DNA from: Pseudobutyrivibrio sp.
GTDB taxonomy: Bacteria > Bacillota > Clostridia > Lachnospirales > Lachnospiraceae
Direction of reading: 5' to 3'
Assembly: GCA_017557715.1 (NCBI GenBank)
Contig: JAFYYE010000260.1
Span: 1-12,757 of the forward strand
Length of the DNA: 12,757 nt
Shown here: positions 6,116 to 12,638 of the stretch, in pieces
How the letters are laid out: each line of letters opens with the position of its first letter
Position numbering within the stretch: the first letter of the stretch is position 1
Position numbers and translations under genes: made by a program
Notes under the pieces: model-generated
The model's database searches: none
Seen by the model: the letters and a program-made list of their open reading frames with translations, nothing else
Told to the model about the DNA's origin: nothing

Positions 6116-6490
6116 CTATAAAGACTTTGATGTAGCAGGACGCTTAACGATTATGTCAGCTGTTACACACATGCCAATCCAAACAGCAGTGATAAGAATA
6201 GCCATTGATACACCAACTGTGCCCATCTCGTGAAGCATCTCAGCTGTATCTGCTGGATTTTCCATAGCTGTTAAGAATGGGAAGAAAGGAGCAACCTCTC
6301 CATGCCATACATGCTCATAAGCAAGAAGGATAGCGCCACCCCAAAGGAGCTTTGATAACCAACCGAGCTTGCGGCTTAAAGATACCTTTTCCTCTTTCGC
6401 ATTATTACCCTTAATTTCTTTCTTAGCTTCTGCTTTCTTTACGATTTCAGTTACAACAGCTTCACCAGCTGGTACTAAAAAACATGCCAT
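6116..6490 (-). CDS. Small histidine-containing membrane protein, first gene of an uncharacterised pair
   Basis: The 124-aa product starts with a short hydrophobic stretch (MACFLVPAGEAVVTEIV), then a charged Lys/Glu segment (18-40). A membrane helix follows at about 43-60 (LGWLSKLLWGGAILLAYEH) and a last helix at about 89-114. Between them lies YEHVWHGEVAPFFPF (58-72) with H60 and H63, then LHEMGTVG with H87. Histidines at a membrane edge could bind a metal or heme, but no known motif proves it. No family name is recognised. GAGGAGG at 6500-6506 on this strand supports the start. An extended -10 promoter lies about 42 bases upstream. The gene is divergent from the copper operon across a 283-base region and co-directional with the gene 13 bases downstream. 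Confidence 0.85.
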   Translation of the reverse strand: MACFLVPAGEAVVTEIVKKAEAKKEIKGNNAKEEKVSLSRKLGWLSKLLWGGAILLAYEHVWHGEVAPFFPFLTAMENPADTAEMLHEMGTVGVSMAILITAVWIGMCVTADIIVKRPATSKSL

Positions 6491-6531
6491 AATTATTTTC
6501 CTCCTCTAAAACAGAATATCAAACAAATCAT

Positions 6532-6540
6532 ATTATAGCA
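6532..6540 (-). promoter_or_regulatory. Extended -10 promoter for the minus-strand membrane pair
   Basis: The minus strand reads TGCTATAAT here, a perfect TGnTATAAT extended -10 element. No good -35 is visible 16-18 bases upstream, which extended -10 promoters can do without. Predicted transcription would start near 6525, leaving about 35 bases of leader before the ATG at 6490. Confidence 0.6.
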
Positions 6541-6598
6541 GGGAAATGTCTGAAGATAGCCTGTAAAATGGGCTTCTCTTATTCAAAAATAGTTATCA

Positions 6599-6674
6599 GA
6601 TATTCCGATTGAGAATATCACTAGGCGGTGTGTGTCCATATTTTCATATATAGATATTATTGTTGAGAATAATA
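6599..6674. repeat. Two AT-rich dyads sharing TTGAGAATA in the divergent control region
   Basis: GATATTC (6599-6605) and GAATATC (6613-6619) form a 7-bp inverted repeat. TATTATT (6655-6661) and AATAATA (6668-6674) form another. Both contain TTGAGAATA (6609-6617 and 6663-6671), 54 bases apart. They lie upstream of the copper promoter and could be sites for another regulator, but no known operator is matched with confidence. Confidence 0.35.
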
Positions 6675-6686
6675 GAAAAATAGTAT

Positions 6687-6715
6687 TTGACAAATACCCC
6701 GCCGGGGTATATATT
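6687..6715 (+). promoter_or_regulatory. Promoter of the csoR-copA operon
   Basis: A perfect TTGACA (6687-6692) is followed after 17 bases by TATATT (6710-6715). The spacer is almost filled by the first copper operator, so repressor binding should exclude RNA polymerase directly. Confidence 0.85.
6694..6710. promoter_or_regulatory. CsoR operator 1
   Basis: ATACCCCGCCGGGGTAT is a near-perfect palindrome of the type bound by CsoR copper repressors (TACCC...GGGTA, G-tract dyads). It sits between the -35 and -10 boxes of the operon that encodes CsoR itself. Confidence 0.87.
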
Positions 6716-6729
6716 ATGACTAGATGGAG

Positions 6730-6746
6730 ATACCCCTATGGGGTAT
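6730..6746. promoter_or_regulatory. CsoR operator 2
   Basis: ATACCCCTATGGGGTAT repeats the arms of operator 1 with a different centre. It lies 36 bases further on (centre to centre), in the transcribed leader before the csoR ribosome binding site, so it could strengthen repression by a second tetramer or roadblock. Confidence 0.85.
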
Positions 6747-6773
6747 ATTATAGAATATTCAGGAGGAATATCT

Positions 6774-7112
6774 ATGGCAGAGAAAAAACATAATCATAAT
6801 CTAGATGAAGCAGAAGAATGCTGTTGCTGTTCAGGGAAAACAAAGGACAGAGATGAAAAAGAGTTTAAGGATTTGATGAATCGCCTAAAGCGAATCGAAG
6901 GTCAGGTCAGAGGAGTAGAGGGCATGCTTGAAAACGATGCTTACTGCACCGATATCCTGATTCAGGTTTCTGCTATCACAAGTGCGCTTAACAGTTTTAA
7001 CAAGGTTCTCCTTGCAAACCATATGCGTTCCTGCGTGGCAGATAATATTCGTGAAGGTAATGATGAGATTATAGATGAGCTGGTGGTGACACTTCAAAAG
7101 CTCATGAAATAG
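6774..7112 (+). CDS. csoR: Copper-sensing transcriptional repressor CsoR
   Basis: This 112-aa all-helical protein belongs to the CsoR/RcnR family (DUF156): LMNRLKRIEGQVRGVEGML (34-52) is the family signature. The Cu(I) ligand pattern Cys-His-Cys is present as C58 (in DAYC), H83 and C87 (NHMRSC), with Y57 next to the first cysteine. Such tetramers bind their operator when copper-free and release it on binding Cu(I). ATG 6774 is chosen because AGGAGG (6761-6766) is 7 bases upstream; an in-frame ATG at 6738 lies inside operator 2 with no ribosome binding site. An unusual N-terminal extension (1-25) carries H6, H8 and four consecutive cysteines, C16-C19, and may be a further metal-binding tail. 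Its stop codon overlaps the ribosome binding site of copA, 8 bases ahead of that start. Confidence 0.95.
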   Translation: MAEKKHNHNLDEAEECCCCSGKTKDRDEKEFKDLMNRLKRIEGQVRGVEGMLENDAYCTDILIQVSAITSALNSFNKVLLANHMRSCVADNIREGNDEIIDELVVTLQKLMK

Positions 7113-7120
7113 GTGAAGTT

Positions 7121-9694
7121 ATGGAACAATACAATGTAACAGGAATGAGCTGCGCGGCATGCCAGGCCAGAGTGGAAAAGGCCGTTAGCGCTGTGGAGGG
7201 AGTGGAAAGCTGTGCTGTCAGCCTTCTTACAAATTCCATGGGAGTGGAAGGAAGCGCATCTCATGAAGAAATAATAAAAGCAGTGGAGGCTGCCGGCTAT
7301 GGAGCCAGCCTTAAGGCTGCATCAGGGAACAAGGCTGGTCAGGGAGCAGTTGGTTCTTATAAGGATTCCCTTAAGGATACCGAGACTCCAAAGCTGAAAA
7401 AGCGCCTGATAGCTTCAGTGATTCTTTTGATTCCACTTATGTATGTTTCCATGGGACATATGTTGTGGAATTGGCCATTGCCATCATTTATGGCAGGCAA
7501 TCATGTAGCCATGGGATTATATGAACTTTTGATTACTGGATTTATCATGGTAATAAATCAGAAGTTTTTTATAAGTGGTTTTAAGGGGCTTATTCATAGA
7601 TCGCCTAATATGGATACACTGGTAGCTCTTGGTGCTACAGCTTCTTTTGCATATAGCGTATATGCATTGTTTGCCATGACTGGTGCAGTGATTGCAGGTA
7701 ATGAAAGTCAGATAATGTATTTTATGGATCAGTTCTATTTTGAGTCTGCAGCAACTATCCTTACTCTTATCACAGTGGGAAAGACACTGGAGGCAAAATC
7801 AAAAGGAAAGACCACAGATGCGTTAAAATCTCTTATGAAGATGGCGCCAAAGACAGCAGTGATTCTGAATGGTGATGTTGAAAAGACAGTTTCTATAGAA
7901 GAGGTTAAAGTTGGTGACCGATTTGTTGTAAGACCAGGTGATTCCATTCCAGTGGATGGAAAGGTAATTGAGGGAGAAAGCTCAGTTAATGAGTCTGCCC
8001 TTACTGGCGAGAGTGTTCCAGTAGAAAAGCAGGTGGGAGACAAGGTTTCAGCTGCAACAATCAACACATCAGGCTTTATGCTTTGCGAGGCCACAAGAGT
8101 AGGTGAAGACACAACTCTTGCAGGAATCATCAAAATGGTAAGTGATGCTGCAGCCACAAAGGCTCCTATAGCAAAGATTGCTGACAAGGTTTCAGGAATA
8201 TTTGTACCAGTCGTTATTGCCATAGCACTTATTACTTTCTTTGCATGGATTTTGGCAGGACAGACAGTAGGCTATGCAATTGCAAGAGCCGTTTCAGTAC
8301 TTGTTATCAGCTGCCCATGTGCACTTGGACTTGCTACTCCTGTTGCCATTATGGTAGGAAATGGTGTTGGAGCTAAATCTGGAATTCTTTATAAAACAGC
8401 TGCATCTCAAGAGATGGCTGGAAAGACTCAGATTGTAGCACTTGATAAGACGGGTACAGTTACTACAGGTACTATGAAGGTAACAGATGTAATTCCTGCA
8501 GATGGAATCAGCGCTGATGAATTACTTAAGGTTGCCTACGCTCTTGAGGCAAAAAGTGAGCATCCAATTTCAAAGGCAGTGGTAGAGTATGCTGGTGATA
8601 AGGGTGTTGCATTAGTTGAAACAGAGCAGTTTGAGGCCCTTTCAGGAAATGGACTTAAGGCTGTCTATGAAGATAAAAAGATTTTTGGTGGTAATGAAAG
8701 ATTTATCACAGGAATCACAGGCGCTATTAAAGCTGAACAGAAAGCAAAAATGGAAGAGCTTTCTGCAAATGGAAAGACACCTATTCTATTTGCCAGAGAA
8801 GATGCTATTATAGGTCTTATAGCAGTGGCAGATACAATTAAAGAGGATTCGGCAGACGCTATTGCCCAGCTTAAAAATATGGGAATTCTTGTGGTTCTTC
8901 TTACAGGTGACAATGAAATCACTGCAAAGGCTATTGCCAAGCAGGCCGGTGTGGATGAGGTCATTGCAGGAGTTTTACCTGATGGAAAGGAAGCTGTCAT
9001 CAAGGAATTAATGAACCACGGAAAGGTGGCCATGGTTGGTGATGGAATTAACGATGCACCTGCGCTCACCAGGGCAGATATAGGTATTGCTATAGGCGCA
9101 GGAACTGATATCGCCATTGATGCTGCAGACGTGGTTTTAATGAAGGGCAGTATCGCAGATGTGGCAGCTGCTATTAGAATTTCCAGAGCGACTATAAGAA
9201 ATATTCACGAGAATCTTTTCTGGGCGTTCTTCTACAACGTGATAGGAATTCCACTTGCGGCAGGCTGCTATGTTGCAGCATTTGGCTGGACACTTAATCC
9301 AATGTTTGGGGCAGCAGCTATGGGATTATCTAGCTTTTGTGTAGTATCAAATGCACTTAGATTAAACTGGATTAAGGTGTATGATAGCAGAAAAGATAAA
9401 TCAATAAAAAATGCCATAAAAGGCAATTTAATAATTAAAGAAAAAGAGGATTCATCAGTGAATGAATCAGGAAAGGAAGGTAAAAAAATGAAGATTACAG
9501 TTAAAGGAATGATGTGTCAGCATTGTGAGGCTCATGTAAAGAAGGCGCTGGAGGCAATTGATGGTATTGAAAGTGCAGTTGCTAACCATGAGGAGAATTT
9601 AGTAACTCTTGAGACATCTAAGGAAGTTGACGAGGCTCTTATTAAGGCTGCTGTTGAAGGGGCTGGATATGAGTACGTTGGTGTGTTAGTATAA
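7121..9694 (+). CDS. copA: Cu(I)-exporting P1B-type ATPase CopA with an added C-terminal HMA (CopZ-like) domain
   Basis: The 857-aa membrane pump uses ATP to export Cu(I). An N-terminal heavy-metal-associated domain (1-65) has GMSCAAC with C11 and C14. The core follows: membrane helices from about residue 95, TGES (295-298) in the actuator, CPC (398-400) in the ion-conducting helix, the phosphorylated D442 in DKTGT, HP (481-482), GDGIND (640-645), YN (705-706) and MxxSS (734-738). CPC, YN and MxxSS together mark the Cu+-selective P1B-1 group. After the last helix (about 750) comes a charged linker (755-789) and a second HMA domain (790-857) with GMMCQHC, C799 and C802. A C-terminal HMA is unusual in bacterial CopA and looks like a fused CopZ chaperone. 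AGGTGA at 7111-7116 overlaps the csoR stop, indicating coupling. No terminator is visible before the next gene. Confidence 0.96.
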   Translation: MEQYNVTGMSCAACQARVEKAVSAVEGVESCAVSLLTNSMGVEGSASHEEIIKAVEAAGYGASLKAASGNKAGQGAVGSYKDSLKDTETPKLKKRLIASVILLIPLMYVSMGHMLWNWPLPSFMAGNHVAMGLYELLITGFIMVINQKFFISGFKGLIHRSPNMDTLVALGATASFAYSVYALFAMTGAVIAGNESQIMYFMDQFYFESAATILTLITVGKTLEAKSKGKTTDALKSLMKMAPKTAVILNGDVEKTVSIEEVKVGDRFVVRPGDSIPVDGKVIEGESSVNESALTGESVPVEKQVGDKVSAATINTSGFMLCEATRVGEDTTLAGIIKMVSDAAATKAPIAKIADKVSGIFVPVVIAIALITFFAWILAGQTVGYAIARAVSVLVISCPCALGLATPVAIMVGNGVGAKSGILYKTAASQEMAGKTQIVALDKTGTVTTGTMKVTDVIPADGISADELLKVAYALEAKSEHPISKAVVEYAGDKGVALVETEQFEALSGNGLKAVYEDKKIFGGNERFITGITGAIKAEQKAKMEELSANGKTPILFAREDAIIGLIAVADTIKEDSADAIAQLKNMGILVVLLTGDNEITAKAIAKQAGVDEVIAGVLPDGKEAVIKELMNHGKVAMVGDGINDAPALTRADIGIAIGAGTDIAIDAADVVLMKGSIADVAAAIRISRATIRNIHENLFWAFFYNVIGIPLAAGCYVAAFGWTLNPMFGAAAMGLSSFCVVSNALRLNWIKVYDSRKDKSIKNAIKGNLIIKEKEDSSVNESGKEGKKMKITVKGMMCQHCEAHVKKALEAIDGIESAVANHEENLVTLETSKEVDEALIKAAVEGAGYEYVGVLV
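9475..9490 (+). promoter_or_regulatory. Candidate internal translation start for a free CopZ-like chaperone within copA
   Basis: GGAAGG (9475-9480) lies 7 bases before an in-frame ATG at 9488, codon 790 of copA. Initiation here would give a free 68-residue HMA protein starting MKITVKGMMCQHCEAH, the size and motif of a CopZ copper chaperone. The site sits exactly at the domain boundary. Use of the site is inferred from spacing and sequence only. Confidence 0.45.
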
Positions 9695-9748
9695 TAGACA
9701 CATTGGGAGTTATGGATAAAAAATAAGGGGAGAGAAAGGGAGATATAA

Positions 9749-11983
9749 TTGAAAAAAAGAGGGGGGTTGATTGGGTTGCTTGCGGCAGCTCTTGTAGTGA
9801 CAGGATTTAATCCTATCGTTGCAAAGGCTGACAATCCAATCGTACAAACAATCTATTCCACTGATCCAGCACCAATGGTCTATGGGGATACTTTGTATGT
9901 CTACACAGGACATGACGAAGATGGTGCCAGCTATTATGACATGCGTGATTGGCACTGCTATTCCACAAAGGACATGGTGAACTGGACAGATCATGGAACA
10001 GTATGCTCACTAAGCACATTCAGCTGGGCAAAGTCTGATGCCTGGGCTGGACAGGTAGTGGAGCGCAACGGCAAGTTCTATTACTATTGCCCTGTAGTTG
10101 CAAAGCAGGGTGGAAACTCTATTGGTGTGGCTGTATCTGACAGCCCAACTGGTCCTTTCAAGGACGCACTTGGCAAGCCACTTTGCCAGGGCTATGGCTA
10201 TATCGATCCAACAGTATACGTGGATTCTGATGGTCAGGCTTATCTTTATTTTGGAAATCCAAATTTATGCTATGTAAAACTTAACAGAGATATGATTTCT
10301 TACTCTGGTTCTGTAACTAAGGTTAATACAACTTCTAGTTCATTCGGATACTATGCAGGTCGTAGCAGCTCATACGAAGAAGGTCCATGGTTCTATAAGA
10401 GAGGAAATCTCTACTACATGGTATTCTCAGGCGGCGGAATTCCTGAGCACATCGCTTACTCAACAAGCACATCTCCAACAGGTCCTTGGACATACAGAGG
10501 TGTAATCATGCCTACAGAGGGCAAGAGCTTTACAAACCACAGTGGTATTGTAGATTTTAAGGGACATTCATATTTCTTCTATCATAATGGTGCATTGCCA
10601 GGTGGTAGTGGATTTGCCCGCTCAGTAGCGGTAGAAGAGTTTACCTATAAGGCAGATGGAAGCATTCCTACAATCAAAATGTCTTCGAATGGACCAAGTG
10701 CTATTGCAACACTTAATCCATATTTAAAGACAGAGGCAGAGACAATCTGCTACTCATCAGGTGTGAAGACAGAGGCTTGTGGTGAAGGAACACAGAACGT
10801 TTCTTATATCGAGAATGGCGATTGGATTAAGGTAAAGAATGTTGATTTTGGAAATGGTGCAAAATCATTCTCAGCTCGCGTTGCTTCACAGTACGGTGGT
10901 GGAAGAATTGAGCTTCGTCTTGATGGAACAAGTGGAAAATTAATTGGTACAGTAGAAGTTGGTTCTACTGGTGCTTGGCAGAAGTATGTTACAAAGACAT
11001 GTGATGTAACAGGTGCAACTGGTAAGCATGATTTGTACTTTGTGTTTAAGGGCGGCAGCAGTTCTCTTATGAACTTTAACTACTGGCAGTTTACAGCGGC
11101 AAGTGGTACAGCTCTGCCAACACCAACTCCAACACCTACTACAAGTGCTAACGTAAATACGAATTCAACAGCAAGCATTTCAAATGGATGGTATTACTTA
11201 AAGAATACAAATTCTCAGAAGTATCTTACAGTTGAAGGCAACAAGGCAGCAGCTGCAACAAATGTATGTATCAGCACAGGCACAGGTGCAGATGGACAGA
11301 AGTGGTATGTTGAAAACAAGGGTAATGGTTACATTACTTTGAAGTCGGGTCTTGGTGAGTTTATGCTTGATGTGGTTAACGGTGCAAATGAGGATGGAGC
11401 AAATCTTCATATCTATCATGCATACGGTCACGATCCACAGCAGTATATTGTAAAGAATACAAAGACAAGTGGTGTTTATACAATTGGTACAAAGGTTTCA
11501 AATGCAACCAAGTATGTGGATGTATACGAGCACAAGAAGAATGATGGTGCAAATGTATGTCAGTGGTTATATTATGGAAATCCAAATCAGGAGTGGATTT
11601 TTGAGCCAGTAGATAACAGTACTGCTCAGCCAACTCCAACACCTACACCTACACCAGTGCCAACACAGCAGCCAACACCTACACCATCAGCTACAGAGTC
11701 AGGTCTTGAAGCATCTATAAGAGTCAACAGCTGGGGTTCAGGTTACACAGCTACTGTTAAGGTTTCAAATACTACAGGAAAAACTGTAAATGGTTGGACA
11801 ATCAAGCTTAAGAAGAGCGAAGTAAAGATTGATTCAATCTGGAGCGTAAACATGAAAGAATCAGGAGATTACTATGTAATCACTCCTGCAGAGTGGAATT
11901 CAACTCTTTCAAATGGTGCCAGCACTGAATTCGGTTTCAATGGAACAGGAAGTGTGGGAAGCGTCACTGTAGATATACAATAG
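9749..11983 (+). CDS. Secreted multidomain GH43 glycosidase (arabinofuranosidase/xylosidase type) with CBM6, ricin-type and CBM2 domains
   Basis: This 744-aa protein starts at TTG 9749: TAA immediately precedes it in frame, GGGAG (9738-9742) is 6 bases upstream, and the next ATG is codon 43. Residues 1-27 form a signal peptide ending AKA before DNP. The GH43 five-blade domain (about 28-320) shows D39 in TDPAPMVYGD (base), D153 in YIDPTVYVD, E211 in EEGPW (acid) and H264. A CBM6 follows (327-449, EAET to FNYWQF). A Pro-Thr linker (457-465) leads to a ricin-B-like CBM13/RICIN domain (480-619). A second Pro-Thr linker (628-646) leads to a CBM2 (653-744, NSWGSGYTATVKVSN). It likely removes arabinose or xylose from arabinoxylan outside the cell while the modules hold it to xylan and cellulose. 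Exact bond specificity cannot be read. It follows copA by 54 bases without a terminator. Confidence 0.93.
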   Translation: MKKRGGLIGLLAAALVVTGFNPIVAKADNPIVQTIYSTDPAPMVYGDTLYVYTGHDEDGASYYDMRDWHCYSTKDMVNWTDHGTVCSLSTFSWAKSDAWAGQVVERNGKFYYYCPVVAKQGGNSIGVAVSDSPTGPFKDALGKPLCQGYGYIDPTVYVDSDGQAYLYFGNPNLCYVKLNRDMISYSGSVTKVNTTSSSFGYYAGRSSSYEEGPWFYKRGNLYYMVFSGGGIPEHIAYSTSTSPTGPWTYRGVIMPTEGKSFTNHSGIVDFKGHSYFFYHNGALPGGSGFARSVAVEEFTYKADGSIPTIKMSSNGPSAIATLNPYLKTEAETICYSSGVKTEACGEGTQNVSYIENGDWIKVKNVDFGNGAKSFSARVASQYGGGRIELRLDGTSGKLIGTVEVGSTGAWQKYVTKTCDVTGATGKHDLYFVFKGGSSSLMNFNYWQFTAASGTALPTPTPTPTTSANVNTNSTASISNGWYYLKNTNSQKYLTVEGNKAAAATNVCISTGTGADGQKWYVENKGNGYITLKSGLGEFMLDVVNGANEDGANLHIYHAYGHDPQQYIVKNTKTSGVYTIGTKVSNATKYVDVYEHKKNDGANVCQWLYYGNPNQEWIFEPVDNSTAQPTPTPTPTPVPTQQPTPTPSATESGLEASIRVNSWGSGYTATVKVSNTTGKTVNGWTIKLKKSEVKIDSIWSVNMKESGDYYVITPAEWNSTLSNGASTEFGFNGTGSVGSVTVDIQ
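11117..11143 (+). repeat. Pro-Thr linker repeat 1 in the GH43 gene
   Basis: Repeated CCA-ACT/ACA codons encode a short Pro-Thr linker between the CBM6 and the ricin-type domain (residues 457-465). Such linkers are flexible spacers in secreted polysaccharide-degrading enzymes. Confidence 0.85.
11630..11686 (+). repeat. Pro-Thr linker repeat 2 in the GH43 gene
   Basis: A longer run of CCA/CCT-ACA/ACT codons encodes alternating Pro and Thr (residues 628-646, with a short VPTQQ interruption) between the ricin-type domain and the CBM2. It shares sequence with linker 1, so the two are possible sites for slippage or recombination. Confidence 0.85.
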
Positions 11984-11998
11984 AATATGATTATTGTG

Positions 11999-12028
11999 AA
12001 GTCAGTCATGGGTGACCGTGGCTGGCTT
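11999..12028 (+). terminator. Hairpin after the GH43 gene, possible weak terminator
   Basis: AAGTCAGTCA (11999-12008) pairs with TGGCTGGCTT (12019-12028) over 10 positions, including two G-U pairs, with a 10-base loop. It starts 15 bases after the stop. The following GTATAG is a poor T-run, so termination here is uncertain. The rest of 12029-12205 holds no gene; TATAAT at 12147-12152 is a possible -10 box for the next gene, without a good -35. Confidence 0.45.
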
Positions 12029-12205
12029 GTATAGCATAGGTGGTTGCACTTATTATATTTTGTTCTACAACTTCTCAAAAATTGTAATGTCAAAAAATGA
12101 TAAATTGTGTATCAAAATTTAATAGGGATGACAAATATTCAGAAAATATAATCATGCTATGGAAAAGTACCTTGTAATGTTTCACTAGAGAAAAGGAGCT
12201 TATTA

Positions 12206-12583
12206 ATGAGTGAGAAGGCTAGAAAACAGAGGCAAGGGGGAATAAAAAGGGATTTACTAAAGACAGTAAAAGGTAAATTCCTGATGATGGGAATCATGGG
12301 AATTGCAGTAGCGCTTGTTCTTGGCTTGATTGGTATGACTTCAATCAACCAAAACGCTAAAAGCAGTGATGTAGTTACACTTGTAAGCGAAATCAATTTG
12401 CTTCAAACTGAAAACACTGCGAATGATACCTTTATTTCCCAGGAAAACGCTGCATCAGCTGAAACAACATCTAATGCTATGGAAGAGTTGAATGAGGAAA
12501 CAGTAAGACTTGCCGATACATCTGCTAAGCTTAAGCAGATTGCAGATAATCTAAAGGGGGATTTGGATTTCTTTAGAGTCTGA
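12206..12583 (+). pseudogene. Internally deleted methyl-accepting chemotaxis protein
   Basis: The 125-codon frame joins the two ends of a chemotaxis receptor. Residues 1-75 are a typical N-terminus: a basic cytoplasmic start, one membrane helix (about 25-46) and the first part of the extracellular sensor helix (INQNAKSSDVVTLVSEINL). Residues 78-125 are the C-terminal end of the cytoplasmic signalling coiled coil (QENAASAETTSNAMEELNEE ... LKGDLDFFRV). The rest of the sensor, the second membrane helix, HAMP domain and the conserved signalling tip are absent, where a complete receptor has roughly 500-700 aa. The join lies near 12428-12440 and keeps the frame. AAGGAG at 12193-12198 gives a good ribosome binding site, so a 125-aa product may be made, but it cannot signal like a normal receptor. 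Most likely a pseudogene by in-frame deletion. Confidence 0.8.
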
Positions 12584-12605
12584 TATATACCTGAGAAACA
12601 TAAGT

Positions 12606-12638
12606 AGAAGAAGTTTGGGTTAACCCCAAACTTCTTCT
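12606..12638. terminator. Perfect 14-bp hairpin overlapping the end of the right-edge MetE-like gene
   Basis: AGAAGAAGTTTGGG (12606-12619) is perfectly complementary to CCCAAACTTCTTCT (12625-12638), with a 5-base loop. The stem contains the last codons of the minus-strand gene, and its stop lies in the loop. T-runs on either side are weak, so it may terminate in both directions or act as a 3'-end stabiliser. Confidence 0.5.

Noticed and set aside
6738..6773. In-frame ATG at 6738 that would extend CsoR by 12 residues
   Set aside because: It lies inside CsoR operator 2 and has no ribosome binding site, while ATG 6774 has AGGAGG 7 bases upstream.
7735..8223. Long minus-strand open frame (162 codons) within copA
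   Set aside because: Composition is that of an antisense shadow of the conserved CopA core; no ribosome binding site or family motif.
8665..9117. Second long minus-strand open frame within copA
   Set aside because: It is antisense to the conserved DKTGT-to-GDGIND part of CopA and shows only shadow composition.
11117..11686. Repeated CCA-ACA units considered as a tandem or CRISPR-like array
   Set aside because: They are in frame and encode Pro-Thr linkers between protein domains; no regular spacers.
12001..12060. Structured, GC-richer stretch after the GH43 gene considered as a riboswitch
   Set aside because: The conserved bases of cyclic-di-GMP and other common riboswitches were not found; only one hairpin is supported.
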